Origin: Actinomadura mexicana
GTDB taxonomy: Bacteria > Actinomycetota > Actinomycetes > Streptosporangiales > Streptosporangiaceae
NCBI RefSeq assembly: GCF_900188105.1
Contig: NZ_FZNP01000003.1
Location: forward strand, 310,001 to 374,000
Direction: 5' to 3'
DNA: 64,000 nucleotides
Made by a program: the position numbers and the translations under genes. The notes beneath the pieces are model-generated. The model saw nothing but the letters and a program-made list of their open reading frames with translations, had not been told where the DNA came from and searched no databases. This document shows positions 40,415 to 48,656 of this stretch, one piece after another. Numbering within the stretch: the stretch's first letter is position 1; each line of letters opens with the position of its first letter.

Positions 40415-41620
40415 TTACTTCGCCCACCTGGGCGGGGTCCCGGCGGCCGGGTGACCGCCGCCCCATGTGCCCGGGACGCCGGGAACCGGAGAGTGGGACC
40501 GACGCCACCGGTCAGGCCACCGCCAGCGCGGGCGGAGGCTCGGCCGGTGCCTCGGGCGGCCGGGGCCCGCCACCGGTGACCGGGCGGGCCCCGGCTCCGT
40601 GAGGGCCATGCCGTCCCCGAGGGGGAGGCGTCCGGCCGCGCGGCGCCGGGGCAGGCGCAGCGCGGGGCGGCGCAGCGGGTACCGCAGGGTGGCCCAGCGG
40701 CCCCGGGGGCCGCGGTCGAGCCCGGCGACCGTCGCGCCGCTGACCTCCGTACCGGCCAGCTCGGCCGCCTCGGCGGCGGCCAGGTAGACGGGGAGGACGT
40801 CCGCGGTCAGGTGGCCCGACAGGTCGTGGCCGAGGCCCAGCGCGGACGCCATCGACGGCAGCACGGCGGCCGACGCGGCGGCGTAGCCGCGCGCGGACGG
40901 GTGGTAGCGGTCCTCGCTGAACATCGCGAGCGGGTCGGCGGCGAACTCGTGGCCGAGCAGATCGCCGAGCGACACCGAGCGGCCGCCGCGCTCGACGACG
41001 GCGATCGTCTGGGCGGCGGCGAGCTGCCGGCTCGCCCGCCGCGCGAACCAGCGCAGCGGCGGCATCAGCGACTTGACCGAGCCGAGGTCGGGGCAGGTGC
41101 CGACGACGACCTCGCCGCCGGCGCCGCGCAGCCGCTCCACCGCGCGGGCGAGGTGCCGGACGGACTCGGCGGCCGGGACCCGCCCCGTCACGTCGTTGGC
41201 GCCGATCATGATGACGGCGACGTCGGGCCGGACCGCCAGGGCCCGGTCGACCTGGACGTCGAGCGCCTGCGACCGGGATCCGGAGCGGGCCACGCTCGTC
41301 ACCCGGACGGGACGTCCGGCGATCGCGGACAGCCCGGCCGCCAGCAGCGCGGCGGGCGTCTCCGCCGAGCCGTGCACGCCGAGCCCGGCGGCCGTGGAGT
41401 CGCCCAGCAGGACCAGCGAGAGAGGCTCGCCGCCGCGCATCTCGCCGTACAGCCCGTCGGCGACCGGCGGGTCGCCGTTCGGCCGTGCGAGGATGGTCCT
41501 GCGGGCGAGCCTGGCCTGCATCAGCAGGAGGCCGAACGTGATGCCGCCGAGGGCGGTGATGCCTCCACCGCCGTAGGCCGCGGCGGCCGCGATGCGGCGC
41601 GCGGTAAATGCTCTCCACAT
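40415..41620 (-). CDS. Secreted or anchored SGNH hydrolase
   Basis: 401 residues from ATG 41620, GGAGGG ten bases upstream. A transmembrane segment or uncleaved signal lies near 8-35. The GDSL/SGNH blocks are LVLLGDSTAAGLGV (block I Ser), VARSGSRS (block II Gly), IMIGANDVT (block III Asn) and SEDRYHPSARGY (block V Asp-His). It should hydrolyse esters on lipids or glycans outside the membrane. The last 110 residues are Arg/Pro-rich and lack structure. Divergent from cystathionine beta-synthase. Confidence 0.88.
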   Translation of the reverse strand: MWRAFTARRIAAAAAYGGGGITALGGITFGLLLMQARLARRTILARPNGDPPVADGLYGEMRGGEPLSLVLLGDSTAAGLGVHGSAETPAALLAAGLSAIAGRPVRVTSVARSGSRSQALDVQVDRALAVRPDVAVIMIGANDVTGRVPAAESVRHLARAVERLRGAGGEVVVGTCPDLGSVKSLMPPLRWFARRASRQLAAAQTIAVVERGGRSVSLGDLLGHEFAADPLAMFSEDRYHPSARGYAAASAAVLPSMASALGLGHDLSGHLTADVLPVYLAAAEAAELAGTEVSGATVAGLDRGPRGRWATLRYPLRRPALRLPRRRAAGRLPLGDGMALTEPGPARSPVAGPGRPRHRPSLRPRWRWPDRWRRSHSPVPGVPGTWGGGHPAAGTPPRWAK

Positions 41621-41806
41621 ACTGCGCTGACCCTCCGTGAATAGTTTCCTACCCGCGCGAAAGGGTCGCGATACCTGCGGTGACCGATGTCGGCTACCGT
41701 CGGGAACGGGAAACCTTTCGGTCCCCGCGCCGGTTTCCGCACGTGACCGGCGGCGGAACAGAGACGCGTCATTAAGATCAACACACTGAACGACAAGGAT
41801 GTCGCG

Positions 41807-43195
41807 GTGCACGTACACGACTCGCTCGTCGAACTGATGGGCAACACCCCGCTCGTCCGGCTGCGCAAGGTGACCGCCGGCGTCGGCGGCGGCCGGGGGC
41901 CGCAGCTGTTCGCCAAGGTGGAGTACTTCAACCCCGGGGGGTCGGTGAAGGACCGCATCGCGGTCCGCATGATCGACGCCGCCGAGAAGTCCGGCGAGCT
42001 GCGCCCCGGCGGGACGATCGTCGAGCCGACGTCCGGCAACACCGGGGTCGGGCTCGCCATCGTCGCGCAGGAGCGCGGCTACCGCTGCGTCTTCGTCTGC
42101 CCCGACAAGGTCGGCAAGGACAAGATCGACGTGCTGCGCGCGTACGGCGCCGAGGTCGTCGTCTGCCCGACGGCGGTGAACCCCGAGCACCCCGACTCCT
42201 ACTACTCGGTGTCGGACCGCCTCGTCACCGAGATCCCGGACGCGTGGAAGCCGGACCAGTACACCAACCCGCAGAACCCGCAGTCGCACTACGAGACGAC
42301 CGGGCCGGAGCTGTGGGAGCAGACCGAGGGCCGTATCACGCACTTCGTCGCGGGCATCGGCACCGGCGGCACGATCAGCGGCGTCGGCCGGTACCTCAAG
42401 GAGGCCTCCGGCGGGCGGGTCCGGATCGTCGGCGCGGACCCGGAGGGCTCGGTCTACTCCGGCGGCAGCGGCCGCCCCTACCTCACCGAGGGCGTCGGCG
42501 AGGACATCTGGCCCGAGACCTACGACCGCGCCATCTGCGACGAGGTCATCGCGGTGTCCGACAAGGACTCCTTCACCATGACCCGCCGCCTGGCCCGCGA
42601 GGAGGCGCTGCTCGTCGGCGGGTCCTGCGGGATGGCCGTCGTCGCCGCGCTGCGCGTGGCCGAGCGCGCCGATCCGGACGCGGTGATCGTGGTGCTGCTG
42701 CCCGACGGCGGCCGCGGCTACCTCGGCAAGATCTTCAACGACAGCTGGATGGCGGACTACGGCTTCCTCACCCCCTCCACCGAGGAGGCGCGGGTCGGTG
42801 AGGTGCTCACCCGCAAGGGCGGCACGCTGCCGGAGTTCGTGCACGTCCACCCGCACGAGACCGTGCAGACCGCGATCGCCATCATGCGCGAGTACGAGGT
42901 GTCGCAGCTGCCGGTGATGAAGGAGGAGCCGCCGGTCATGGCGGCCGAGGTGGTCGGCTCGGTCGGGGAGACCGACCTGCTCGACATCATGGTGAAGGGC
43001 CAGGCCAAGATGACCGAGCCGGTCGAGTCGCACATGGCGGCGCCGCTGCCGACGCTCGGCTCCGGCGAGCCGGTCAGCAAGGCCGTCGGCGTCCTGGAGA
43101 AGTCCGGCGCCGCCGTCGTCCTCGTGGACGGCAAGCCCAAGGGCCTCATCACCCGGCAGGACCTGCTGGCCTTCCTGTCCGACGCCACCGGCTGA
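41807..43195 (+). CDS. cbs: Cystathionine beta-synthase
   Basis: 462 residues from GTG 41807. Fold type II PLP enzyme: Schiff-base Lys in NPGGSVKDRIA, phosphate cup SGNTGVGLAI, and GIGTGGTISGVGRYLKE. A C-terminal pair of CBS motifs (residues about 340-460) is kept, as in SAM-regulated enzymes; the animal haem-binding N-terminus is absent. It condenses serine and homocysteine to cystathionine. With metB nearby, both directions of transsulfuration are covered. TAAGAT (41773-41778) may be the -10. A 22-bp terminator follows. Confidence 0.95.
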   Translation: MHVHDSLVELMGNTPLVRLRKVTAGVGGGRGPQLFAKVEYFNPGGSVKDRIAVRMIDAAEKSGELRPGGTIVEPTSGNTGVGLAIVAQERGYRCVFVCPDKVGKDKIDVLRAYGAEVVVCPTAVNPEHPDSYYSVSDRLVTEIPDAWKPDQYTNPQNPQSHYETTGPELWEQTEGRITHFVAGIGTGGTISGVGRYLKEASGGRVRIVGADPEGSVYSGGSGRPYLTEGVGEDIWPETYDRAICDEVIAVSDKDSFTMTRRLAREEALLVGGSCGMAVVAALRVAERADPDAVIVVLLPDGGRGYLGKIFNDSWMADYGFLTPSTEEARVGEVLTRKGGTLPEFVHVHPHETVQTAIAIMREYEVSQLPVMKEEPPVMAAEVVGSVGETDLLDIMVKGQAKMTEPVESHMAAPLPTLGSGEPVSKAVGVLEKSGAAVVLVDGKPKGLITRQDLLAFLSDATG

Positions 43196-43213
43196 CCCGG
43201 GGGAGCGCCCGGA

Positions 43214-43260
43214 AACGGCCGAGCGCCTGGAGATCGGTGATCTCCAGGCGCTCGGCCGTT
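43214..43260 (+). terminator. 22-bp hairpin terminator after cbs
   Basis: Perfect arms 43214-43235 and 43239-43260 with a GGT turn, beginning 19 bases after the cbs stop. Confidence 0.8.
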
Positions 43261-43265
43261 CAGGT

Positions 43266-43323
43266 GTCGGGTTGCGGGGCCCGGCCGGTGGGCGGCGTTA
43301 TGGGCCGGCCCCCGCAACCCGAC
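43266..43323 (-). terminator. Hairpin terminator after MMPL gene
   Basis: GTCGGGTTGCGGGG (43266-43279) pairs perfectly with CCCCGCAACCCGAC (43310-43323), with further GGCC pairs inside. It is 19 bases past the MMPL stop, back to back with the cbs terminator. Confidence 0.75.
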
Positions 43324-43341
43324 GTCTCGGGGGCGCCGCGG

Positions 43342-45501
43342 CTAACCGCGGTGCCCGGTCGGGGCGAGGTCCTCCCGCGTGTCGTTCGGCCGCGGCTGCT
43401 TCTTCGGCTCGTCGCCGTGGCCCGGCCACCAGGCCTTGTGGCCCAGCATCGCGGTGAGGCCCGGCACCAGGAAGGTGGACATCACGAAGGCCGACAGCGC
43501 GATGCCGATCGCCACCGAGAAGCCCATCTGCTTGAGCATCGAGACCGGCGCGAGCATCATCACCGAGAACGTGCCGGCCAGGATCAGGCCCGCCGCGGCG
43601 ACCGTCGGGCCGCCGTGCTGGACGGCCAGGGCCGCCGCCTGCCGCGGCTCGTGGCCCTCCTTGGCCTCCTCGCGCAACCGCGCCGTCATCAGGATGTTGT
43701 AGTCGGTCCCGATGGCCAGCACGAACAGGTAGAGGACGATCGGCAGCTGGAAGGTGACGCCGGCCTCGCCCATCGCGCCCTGGAAGACGTACACGGCGGA
43801 GCCGAGCGTCGCCGCGAAGCCGAGCAGGACGGCCACCACCAGGTAGATCGGCGCGACCACCGACCTCAGCAGCAGCGCCAGGATCAGCGCGATCAGCACC
43901 GCCGCGACCGGCAGGATCACCGACAGGTCGCGGTTGTTGACCGCGTTGATGTCGGAGAAGATCGCCGTCGATCCGCCGACGTAGGCGCGGGTGCCCTCCG
44001 GCGCCGCCTTGTGCACGGCGGGCGCCAGCTCGTCCTTGACCAGGCTGATCGCCTTGTTGGACGCCGGGTTGACCTTCAGTACCAGGTCGACCCGGGCCAC
44101 GGTCTTGTCCTGGCCGGGGACGGGCTGCTGCACCTTGCCGACGCCGGGCGCGGTCGTGGCGGCCTGGCTGAACGACTGGAGCTGCTGCCGGGTGACCGGC
44201 TGACCGTTCTGGCTCTTGATGAACACCTGGACCGGGGTGGTCAGGCCGGGCGGGAAGCCCTTCTCCATGTCCTTGGTCGCCTGGGCGGACTCGGTGTTCT
44301 GCGGGAAGCCGGCCGCGAAGTCGTAGTCGGCCTTGAACCCGAGGGTGCCGAGCGCCAGCACGATCAGGACGAGCCCGGACGCCGCGGCGGCGACGGCGGG
44401 GCGCTTGCCGACGCCGCGTCCGATGGCCGTGGAGAACCTGCCCTTCGGCTGCTTCTTCCACGCCTTGGACGGCCAGAAGACGGCGGTGCCGAGCAGCGAG
44501 ACCAGCGCCGGGAACAGCGTCAGCGAGGTGATTCCCATCACGACGACGGCGATGGCCAGGGACGGGCCCCAGGCGCTGAAGACGCCGAACGTCGCGAGCA
44601 GCAGGACCAGGAACGTCACGGCGATGGCGGCGGCGGCCGAGGAGATGACCTCGCCGACCCGCTCCACCGCGGTGATCATCGCGGTCTTCTTGTCGTCGCC
44701 GGCCCGCAGCCGCTCGCGGAACCGGAACATCAGGAACAGGTAGTAGTCGGCGCCGATGCCGAAGAGCACGATCAGGATGATGGTGCTGAGGCTGTCGTCA
44801 CCGGAGAACCCGAAGACCTTCGAGGCCGCGCCGATCAGACCCATCGCGACCTGCATGGTCACGGTGATGACGACGATCGGCAGCACCGCCGCCAGCGGGG
44901 CCCGGAAGATCAGCAGGATCAACCCGATGATCAGCACGAGGGTCGCGATGCCGACGATCTCGAAGGACTTGTTGAAGGAGTCCTCGTTGTCGACGAAGCC
45001 GGCGACGTCACCGCCGACCTTGGCCTCCATCCCGCTGTCCTTCAGCAGGGTGGGCAGGTCCTTGCGGATCTGCTTGACCGCGTCGCCCTGCTTCTCGCTG
45101 TCGGCCATCGAGGTGCCCTTCATCGGCACCATGATCACCTGGACGGCCTTGTTGGGCGCCACGGCCTCGGGGCCGGTCGCGAAGGCGAGGACCGTCGGCG
45201 GCTTCTTGGCGTTGAGCGTCTTGGCGGCCTCGTTCACCTTCGCGGTGTCCTGCGCCGTCAGCGCCTGGCCGTCGGAACGCTTCACCACGACGAGCGAGGA
45301 GGTGTCCTCCTGCTGCGGGAACGCCTTTTCAGCGATCTTGAGCGCCTGCACCGACTCGTACTTCGAGGGCAGGAAGTCGCCCTGGTCGGACTCGGTGGTG
45401 AGCTTGGGGGAGAGGGCGATGATGAGTACCGCGGCCACGAGCCAGGCCACGATCGTCCACCACGGGTGTCTCACGACGAAGCGCGCGAGCCGAGCGAACA
45501 T
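43342..45501 (-). CDS. MMPL-family RND transporter
   Basis: 719 residues, twelve transmembrane segments in two repeats, each with a large extracytoplasmic loop after its first span. RND/MMPL signatures are GIGADYYLFLMFRFRERLRAG in the first half and AIGTDYNILMTARLREEA in the second, whose Asp-Tyr pairs carry protons. Such pumps export lipids or glycolipids to the actinobacterial envelope. No lipid-synthesis genes adjoin, so the cargo is unknown. AAGGAAG lies before the ATG. It is divergent from metB. Confidence 0.93.
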   Translation of the reverse strand: MFARLARFVVRHPWWTIVAWLVAAVLIIALSPKLTTESDQGDFLPSKYESVQALKIAEKAFPQQEDTSSLVVVKRSDGQALTAQDTAKVNEAAKTLNAKKPPTVLAFATGPEAVAPNKAVQVIMVPMKGTSMADSEKQGDAVKQIRKDLPTLLKDSGMEAKVGGDVAGFVDNEDSFNKSFEIVGIATLVLIIGLILLIFRAPLAAVLPIVVITVTMQVAMGLIGAASKVFGFSGDDSLSTIILIVLFGIGADYYLFLMFRFRERLRAGDDKKTAMITAVERVGEVISSAAAAIAVTFLVLLLATFGVFSAWGPSLAIAVVVMGITSLTLFPALVSLLGTAVFWPSKAWKKQPKGRFSTAIGRGVGKRPAVAAAASGLVLIVLALGTLGFKADYDFAAGFPQNTESAQATKDMEKGFPPGLTTPVQVFIKSQNGQPVTRQQLQSFSQAATTAPGVGKVQQPVPGQDKTVARVDLVLKVNPASNKAISLVKDELAPAVHKAAPEGTRAYVGGSTAIFSDINAVNNRDLSVILPVAAVLIALILALLLRSVVAPIYLVVAVLLGFAATLGSAVYVFQGAMGEAGVTFQLPIVLYLFVLAIGTDYNILMTARLREEAKEGHEPRQAAALAVQHGGPTVAAAGLILAGTFSVMMLAPVSMLKQMGFSVAIGIALSAFVMSTFLVPGLTAMLGHKAWWPGHGDEPKKQPRPNDTREDLAPTGHRG

Positions 45502-45643
45502 GGGGGCTTCCTTAATTCACAGTCGTAGGGATACCTGTAAAAGGGTAGAGACCGGACACGGCGCGGGGGTCACCCGCAGCGCCGAAATGCGGTGTGATAC
45601 CTCCGGGGGAGCCTCTCCTCCTCTAGGAGGGGCGGGGAGTGGA

Positions 45644-45656
45644 TAGCCTCGTACCC
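45644..45656 (+). promoter_or_regulatory. Leaderless -10 for metB
   Basis: TAGCCT (45644-45649) ends seven bases before the ATG at 45657, and no Shine-Dalgarno lies in between. This is the spacing of a leaderless transcript. A CCTCCT/AGGAGG mini-hairpin sits just upstream (45619-45632). Confidence 0.45.
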
Positions 45657-46805
45657 ATGGACAACGAGGTTCTACGGGGGTTCGAGACCCTGGCCATCCA
45701 CGCCGGGCAGGAGCCCGACCCGGCCACCGGCGCGGTCGTCCCGCCGATCTACCAGGTCTCGACGTACAAGCAGGACGGCATCGGAGCGCTGCGCGGGGGC
45801 TACGAGTACTCCCGGTCGGCCAATCCGACGCGTACGGCGCTGGAGGTATGCCTGGCCGAGACGGAGGGCGGCGCGCGCGGGCTGGCGTTCGCGTCCGGGC
45901 TCGCCGCCGAGGACGCGCTGCTGCGCACGGTCTGCAGGCCCGGTGACCACGTCATCGTCCCGGACGACGCCTACGGCGGGACGTACCGGCTGTTCGCGAA
46001 GGTCGCCCAGCCGTGGGGCGTCGAGTTCGACCCGGTGCCGCTCAGCGACATCGCCGCGGTGCGGGCGGCGGTCCGCCCCGAAACGAAGATCATTTGGGTG
46101 GAGACGCCCACCAACCCGCTGCTCGCCGTCGCCGACATCGCGGCCCTGGCCGCCGTCGCCCGGGACGCGGGGGCGCTGCTGGCCGTCGACAACACCTTCG
46201 CCTCGCCCTACCTCCAGCGGCCGCTGGAGCTCGGCGCGGACGTCGTGGTCCACTCCACCACCAAGTACATCGGCGGGCACTCCGACGTCGTCGGGGGCGC
46301 GCTGATCGCCGCGGACGCGGGCCTCGGGGAGCGGCTGGCGTTCCACCAGAACGCGATGGGCGCCGTCGCGGGCCCGTTCGACGCCTGGCTCACCCTGCGC
46401 GGGATCAAGACGCTCGGCGTGCGGATGGACCGGCACTGCGCCAACGCCGAGCGGGTCGTGGACCTGCTGACGCGGCACCCGTCCGTCCGGCAGGTCCTCT
46501 ACCCGGGGCTGCCGGGCCACCCGGGCCACGAGATCGCCGCCAAGCAGATGAAGGCGTTCGGCGGCATGGTCTCGTTCCGGATGGAGTCGGAGGAGGCCGC
46601 CGTCCGGGTCTGCGAGCGGACGAAGCTGTTCACGCTCGGCGAGTCGCTCGGCGGTGTCGAGTCGCTGATCGAGCACCCGGGGCGGATGACGCACGCCTCG
46701 GCGGCCGGATCACCGCTGGAGGTGCCCGCCGACCTGGTGCGGCTGTCGGTCGGCATCGAGGACGCCGCCGACCTGCTCCGCGATCTGGAGCAGGCGCTCT
46801 CCTGA
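45657..46805 (+). CDS. metB: Cystathionine gamma-synthase (or lyase)
   Basis: 382 residues from ATG 45657. An in-frame GTG six codons earlier overlaps the proposed -10 and is less likely. Fold type I PLP enzyme of the Cys/Met metabolism family: YEYSRSANPTRTALE, ASGLAAEDALL, WVETPTNPLL, and the PLP Lys in VVHSTTKYIGGHSDVVGG. It joins an activated homoserine with cysteine to form cystathionine, or cleaves cystathionine. Both activities occur in this family. Its proximity to cbs supports a transsulfuration role. Confidence 0.93.
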   Translation: MDNEVLRGFETLAIHAGQEPDPATGAVVPPIYQVSTYKQDGIGALRGGYEYSRSANPTRTALEVCLAETEGGARGLAFASGLAAEDALLRTVCRPGDHVIVPDDAYGGTYRLFAKVAQPWGVEFDPVPLSDIAAVRAAVRPETKIIWVETPTNPLLAVADIAALAAVARDAGALLAVDNTFASPYLQRPLELGADVVVHSTTKYIGGHSDVVGGALIAADAGLGERLAFHQNAMGAVAGPFDAWLTLRGIKTLGVRMDRHCANAERVVDLLTRHPSVRQVLYPGLPGHPGHEIAAKQMKAFGGMVSFRMESEEAAVRVCERTKLFTLGESLGGVESLIEHPGRMTHASAAGSPLEVPADLVRLSVGIEDAADLLRDLEQALS

Positions 46806-46846
46806 GAATCGGCTGACCGTTCCCCACCGGACTTGATCAAAACATC

Positions 46847-46852
46847 TATACT
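46847..46852 (+). promoter_or_regulatory. -10 element of secreted esterase gene
   Basis: TATACT lies in an AT-rich patch (TTGATCAAAACATCTATACT) after metB, 33 bases before the GTG. No -35 at normal spacing; TTGATC is only eight bases away. Confidence 0.45.
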
Positions 46853-46885
46853 CGGCGCGCCGGGTTCGCGAGGAAAGGGCGCGGG

Positions 46886-47980
46886 GTGCGCAAAGTACTG
46901 GTCTGTGGGGCGGCGTTCGCCGCGACGTGTGTCTCCGCCGTGACCGTTCCCGTGGGAGCCCACGCGAACGAGCCGGCCCCGACGCCGAGTGTGTCCGTCC
47001 CGTCCGTCCCGTCCGAGCCGCCGCCGGGGAGCCCGTCCGGCGGGCCGGAGACCGGGGCCCCCGGCACCGGGTCGCCGTCGGCGCCGTCCGCGACGCCGAC
47101 GGAGGGCGGCCCGGCCGGCGCGGACGGGGAGCCGGACGGCACCGTCACCGCGCAGGCGGTCATGGTGACGCCGCAGCTCCCGCTGTTCCGCACCTACCCC
47201 TACGGCAGGCAGCCCGCCCAGAAGATCGACGCCTACTGGCGCAAGCCGGGGCCGCGCGCCACGCCGCGCCCGGCCGTACTGCTCCTGCACGGCGGCTACT
47301 GGCTGGAGGGCGACAAGGGCGGCGGCTGGAAGTACTTCGCGCGCCGGCTGACCGAGCAGGGCTTCGTCGTCCTGTCGGCCAACTACCGGCTCGCGCCCAA
47401 GGCGCAGTGGCCGGCCCAGCGCGACGACGCCATGGCCGCCCTCGACTTCATCAAGAAGCACGCCCAGGTGTGGAACGTCGACACCAGCCGCATCGCGGTC
47501 ATGGGCTCGTCGGCCGGCGGGCACCTCGCGACGCAGCTCGGCACGTTCGGGACGGGCACCGGCCAGGTCCGCGGGGTGATCGCGCTGTCGCCGCCGAACA
47601 ACCCGTTCCTGGCCTTCCAGGACGGCGCGAAGCCGGACGCCTCGTTCGGCGAGCGCAAGCTCCGCCGGGCCGTGGTCGACCTAGTGCACTGCGTGCCCGG
47701 TGCGGCCGCCGCCCCGGACTGCTGGACGAAGCTGGACGACGCCAGCACCGTCACGCACGTCTCCGCGGGCGACGCCCCGATGCTGCTGATGCACGCCACC
47801 GGCGACTTCGTCCCGGTCACCCAGAGCACCGGGCTGGCGACCGCGCTGCGCGCCGCGGGCGTCCAGGCGACGGTCAAGACCGTCGAGGGCGACATGCACG
47901 CCTCGGACATGCTGGGCGACGAGGGCGTCTACCCGACGATCCTGGCGTGGCTCAAGAAGCGGCTGAACCCCGGCGGGTAA
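46886..47980 (+). CDS. Secreted alpha/beta-hydrolase (esterase)
   Basis: 364 residues from GTG 46886. A signal peptide of about 28 residues (ending AHA) is followed by a Pro/Ser/Gly-rich linker to about residue 90. The catalytic domain has the HSL-type oxyanion motif LLLHGGYWLEG, the nucleophile elbow MGSSAGGHLA near residue 213, an Asp in HATGDFVPV and His in GDMHASD. It should be an extracellular carboxylesterase, perhaps acting on deacylation of polymers. Monocistronic by its own -10. Confidence 0.88.
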   Translation: MRKVLVCGAAFAATCVSAVTVPVGAHANEPAPTPSVSVPSVPSEPPPGSPSGGPETGAPGTGSPSAPSATPTEGGPAGADGEPDGTVTAQAVMVTPQLPLFRTYPYGRQPAQKIDAYWRKPGPRATPRPAVLLLHGGYWLEGDKGGGWKYFARRLTEQGFVVLSANYRLAPKAQWPAQRDDAMAALDFIKKHAQVWNVDTSRIAVMGSSAGGHLATQLGTFGTGTGQVRGVIALSPPNNPFLAFQDGAKPDASFGERKLRRAVVDLVHCVPGAAAAPDCWTKLDDASTVTHVSAGDAPMLLMHATGDFVPVTQSTGLATALRAAGVQATVKTVEGDMHASDMLGDEGVYPTILAWLKKRLNPGG

Positions 47981-48072
47981 AAGGCGGTCGATCCGCTCGA
48001 ACCTGCCTTCGGACGCGATCGCGACCATTGAGGTCGTCGCGTGGTTGCGGCGAGCGGCGGGGGCACGAGGGC

Positions 48073-48084
48073 TAGGGTCGGCTC
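48073..48084 (+). promoter_or_regulatory. Leaderless -10 for membrane protein gene
   Basis: TAGGGT (48073-48078) ends six bases before the ATG at 48085, with no ribosome binding site in the gap. Confidence 0.45.
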
Positions 48085-48639
48085 ATGTCGACTTCGGACC
48101 GCATCCTGCTCCTTCTCCACATCGGGTTCGCGATCTTCACGCTGGGCCCGCTGACCGCCGCCACGATGTCCACGCCCCGCTACATCCGCAAGCGCAACGT
48201 GGTGGTGGTGCGCTACCTCCACCGGACCACGCAGATCTACGGGATCGGCACGCTGGGGATCTTCCTGATCGGGCTGGGGCTGGCCAAGGGCGATCTCGCC
48301 GAGGTGTGGCTGACGGTGTCGATGACGCTGTTCGTCGTCGCGCTGGTGCTGCTGCTGATCGTCGAGCGCGATCAGCGCAAGGCGGTGCACCTGCTGGAGG
48401 TCGCGGCGGCCGAGGCGGCGCCCGCGGCGGTCCCGGTCCGTCCCGCCGCGGCCGAGGAGGCCGAGGAGCCCGGGGAGGCCGAGGGCGGCGCGACGGGGGC
48501 CGAGGCCCCTGCCGCCGCGGGACCGGCGGCCGACACCGGCGAGATCGCCCAGGTGGAGCGGGGGCGGCTGGCCGCCATGTCCGGCGTCGTCGCGCTGATC
48601 TGGCTGGTGATCCTCGCCCTGATGGTCTGGAACGGCTGA
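48085..48639 (+). CDS. Four-span membrane protein, DUF2269-like
   Basis: 184 residues. Transmembrane segments lie near 7-28, 50-68, 73-94 and 162-180. The first half (LLLLHIGFAIFTLGPLTAATMSTPRYIR) resembles DUF2269-type integral membrane proteins. Residues 102-155 are an Ala/Glu/Pro-rich low-complexity loop inserted before the last span. No catalytic residues are evident and the function is unknown. It is convergent with the VWA gene, only 17 bases away. Confidence 0.75.
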   Translation: MSTSDRILLLLHIGFAIFTLGPLTAATMSTPRYIRKRNVVVVRYLHRTTQIYGIGTLGIFLIGLGLAKGDLAEVWLTVSMTLFVVALVLLLIVERDQRKAVHLLEVAAAEAAPAAVPVRPAAAEEAEEPGEAEGGATGAEAPAAAGPAADTGEIAQVERGRLAAMSGVVALIWLVILALMVWNG

Positions 48640-48656
48640 GCCGGCCAAGAAGGCGA

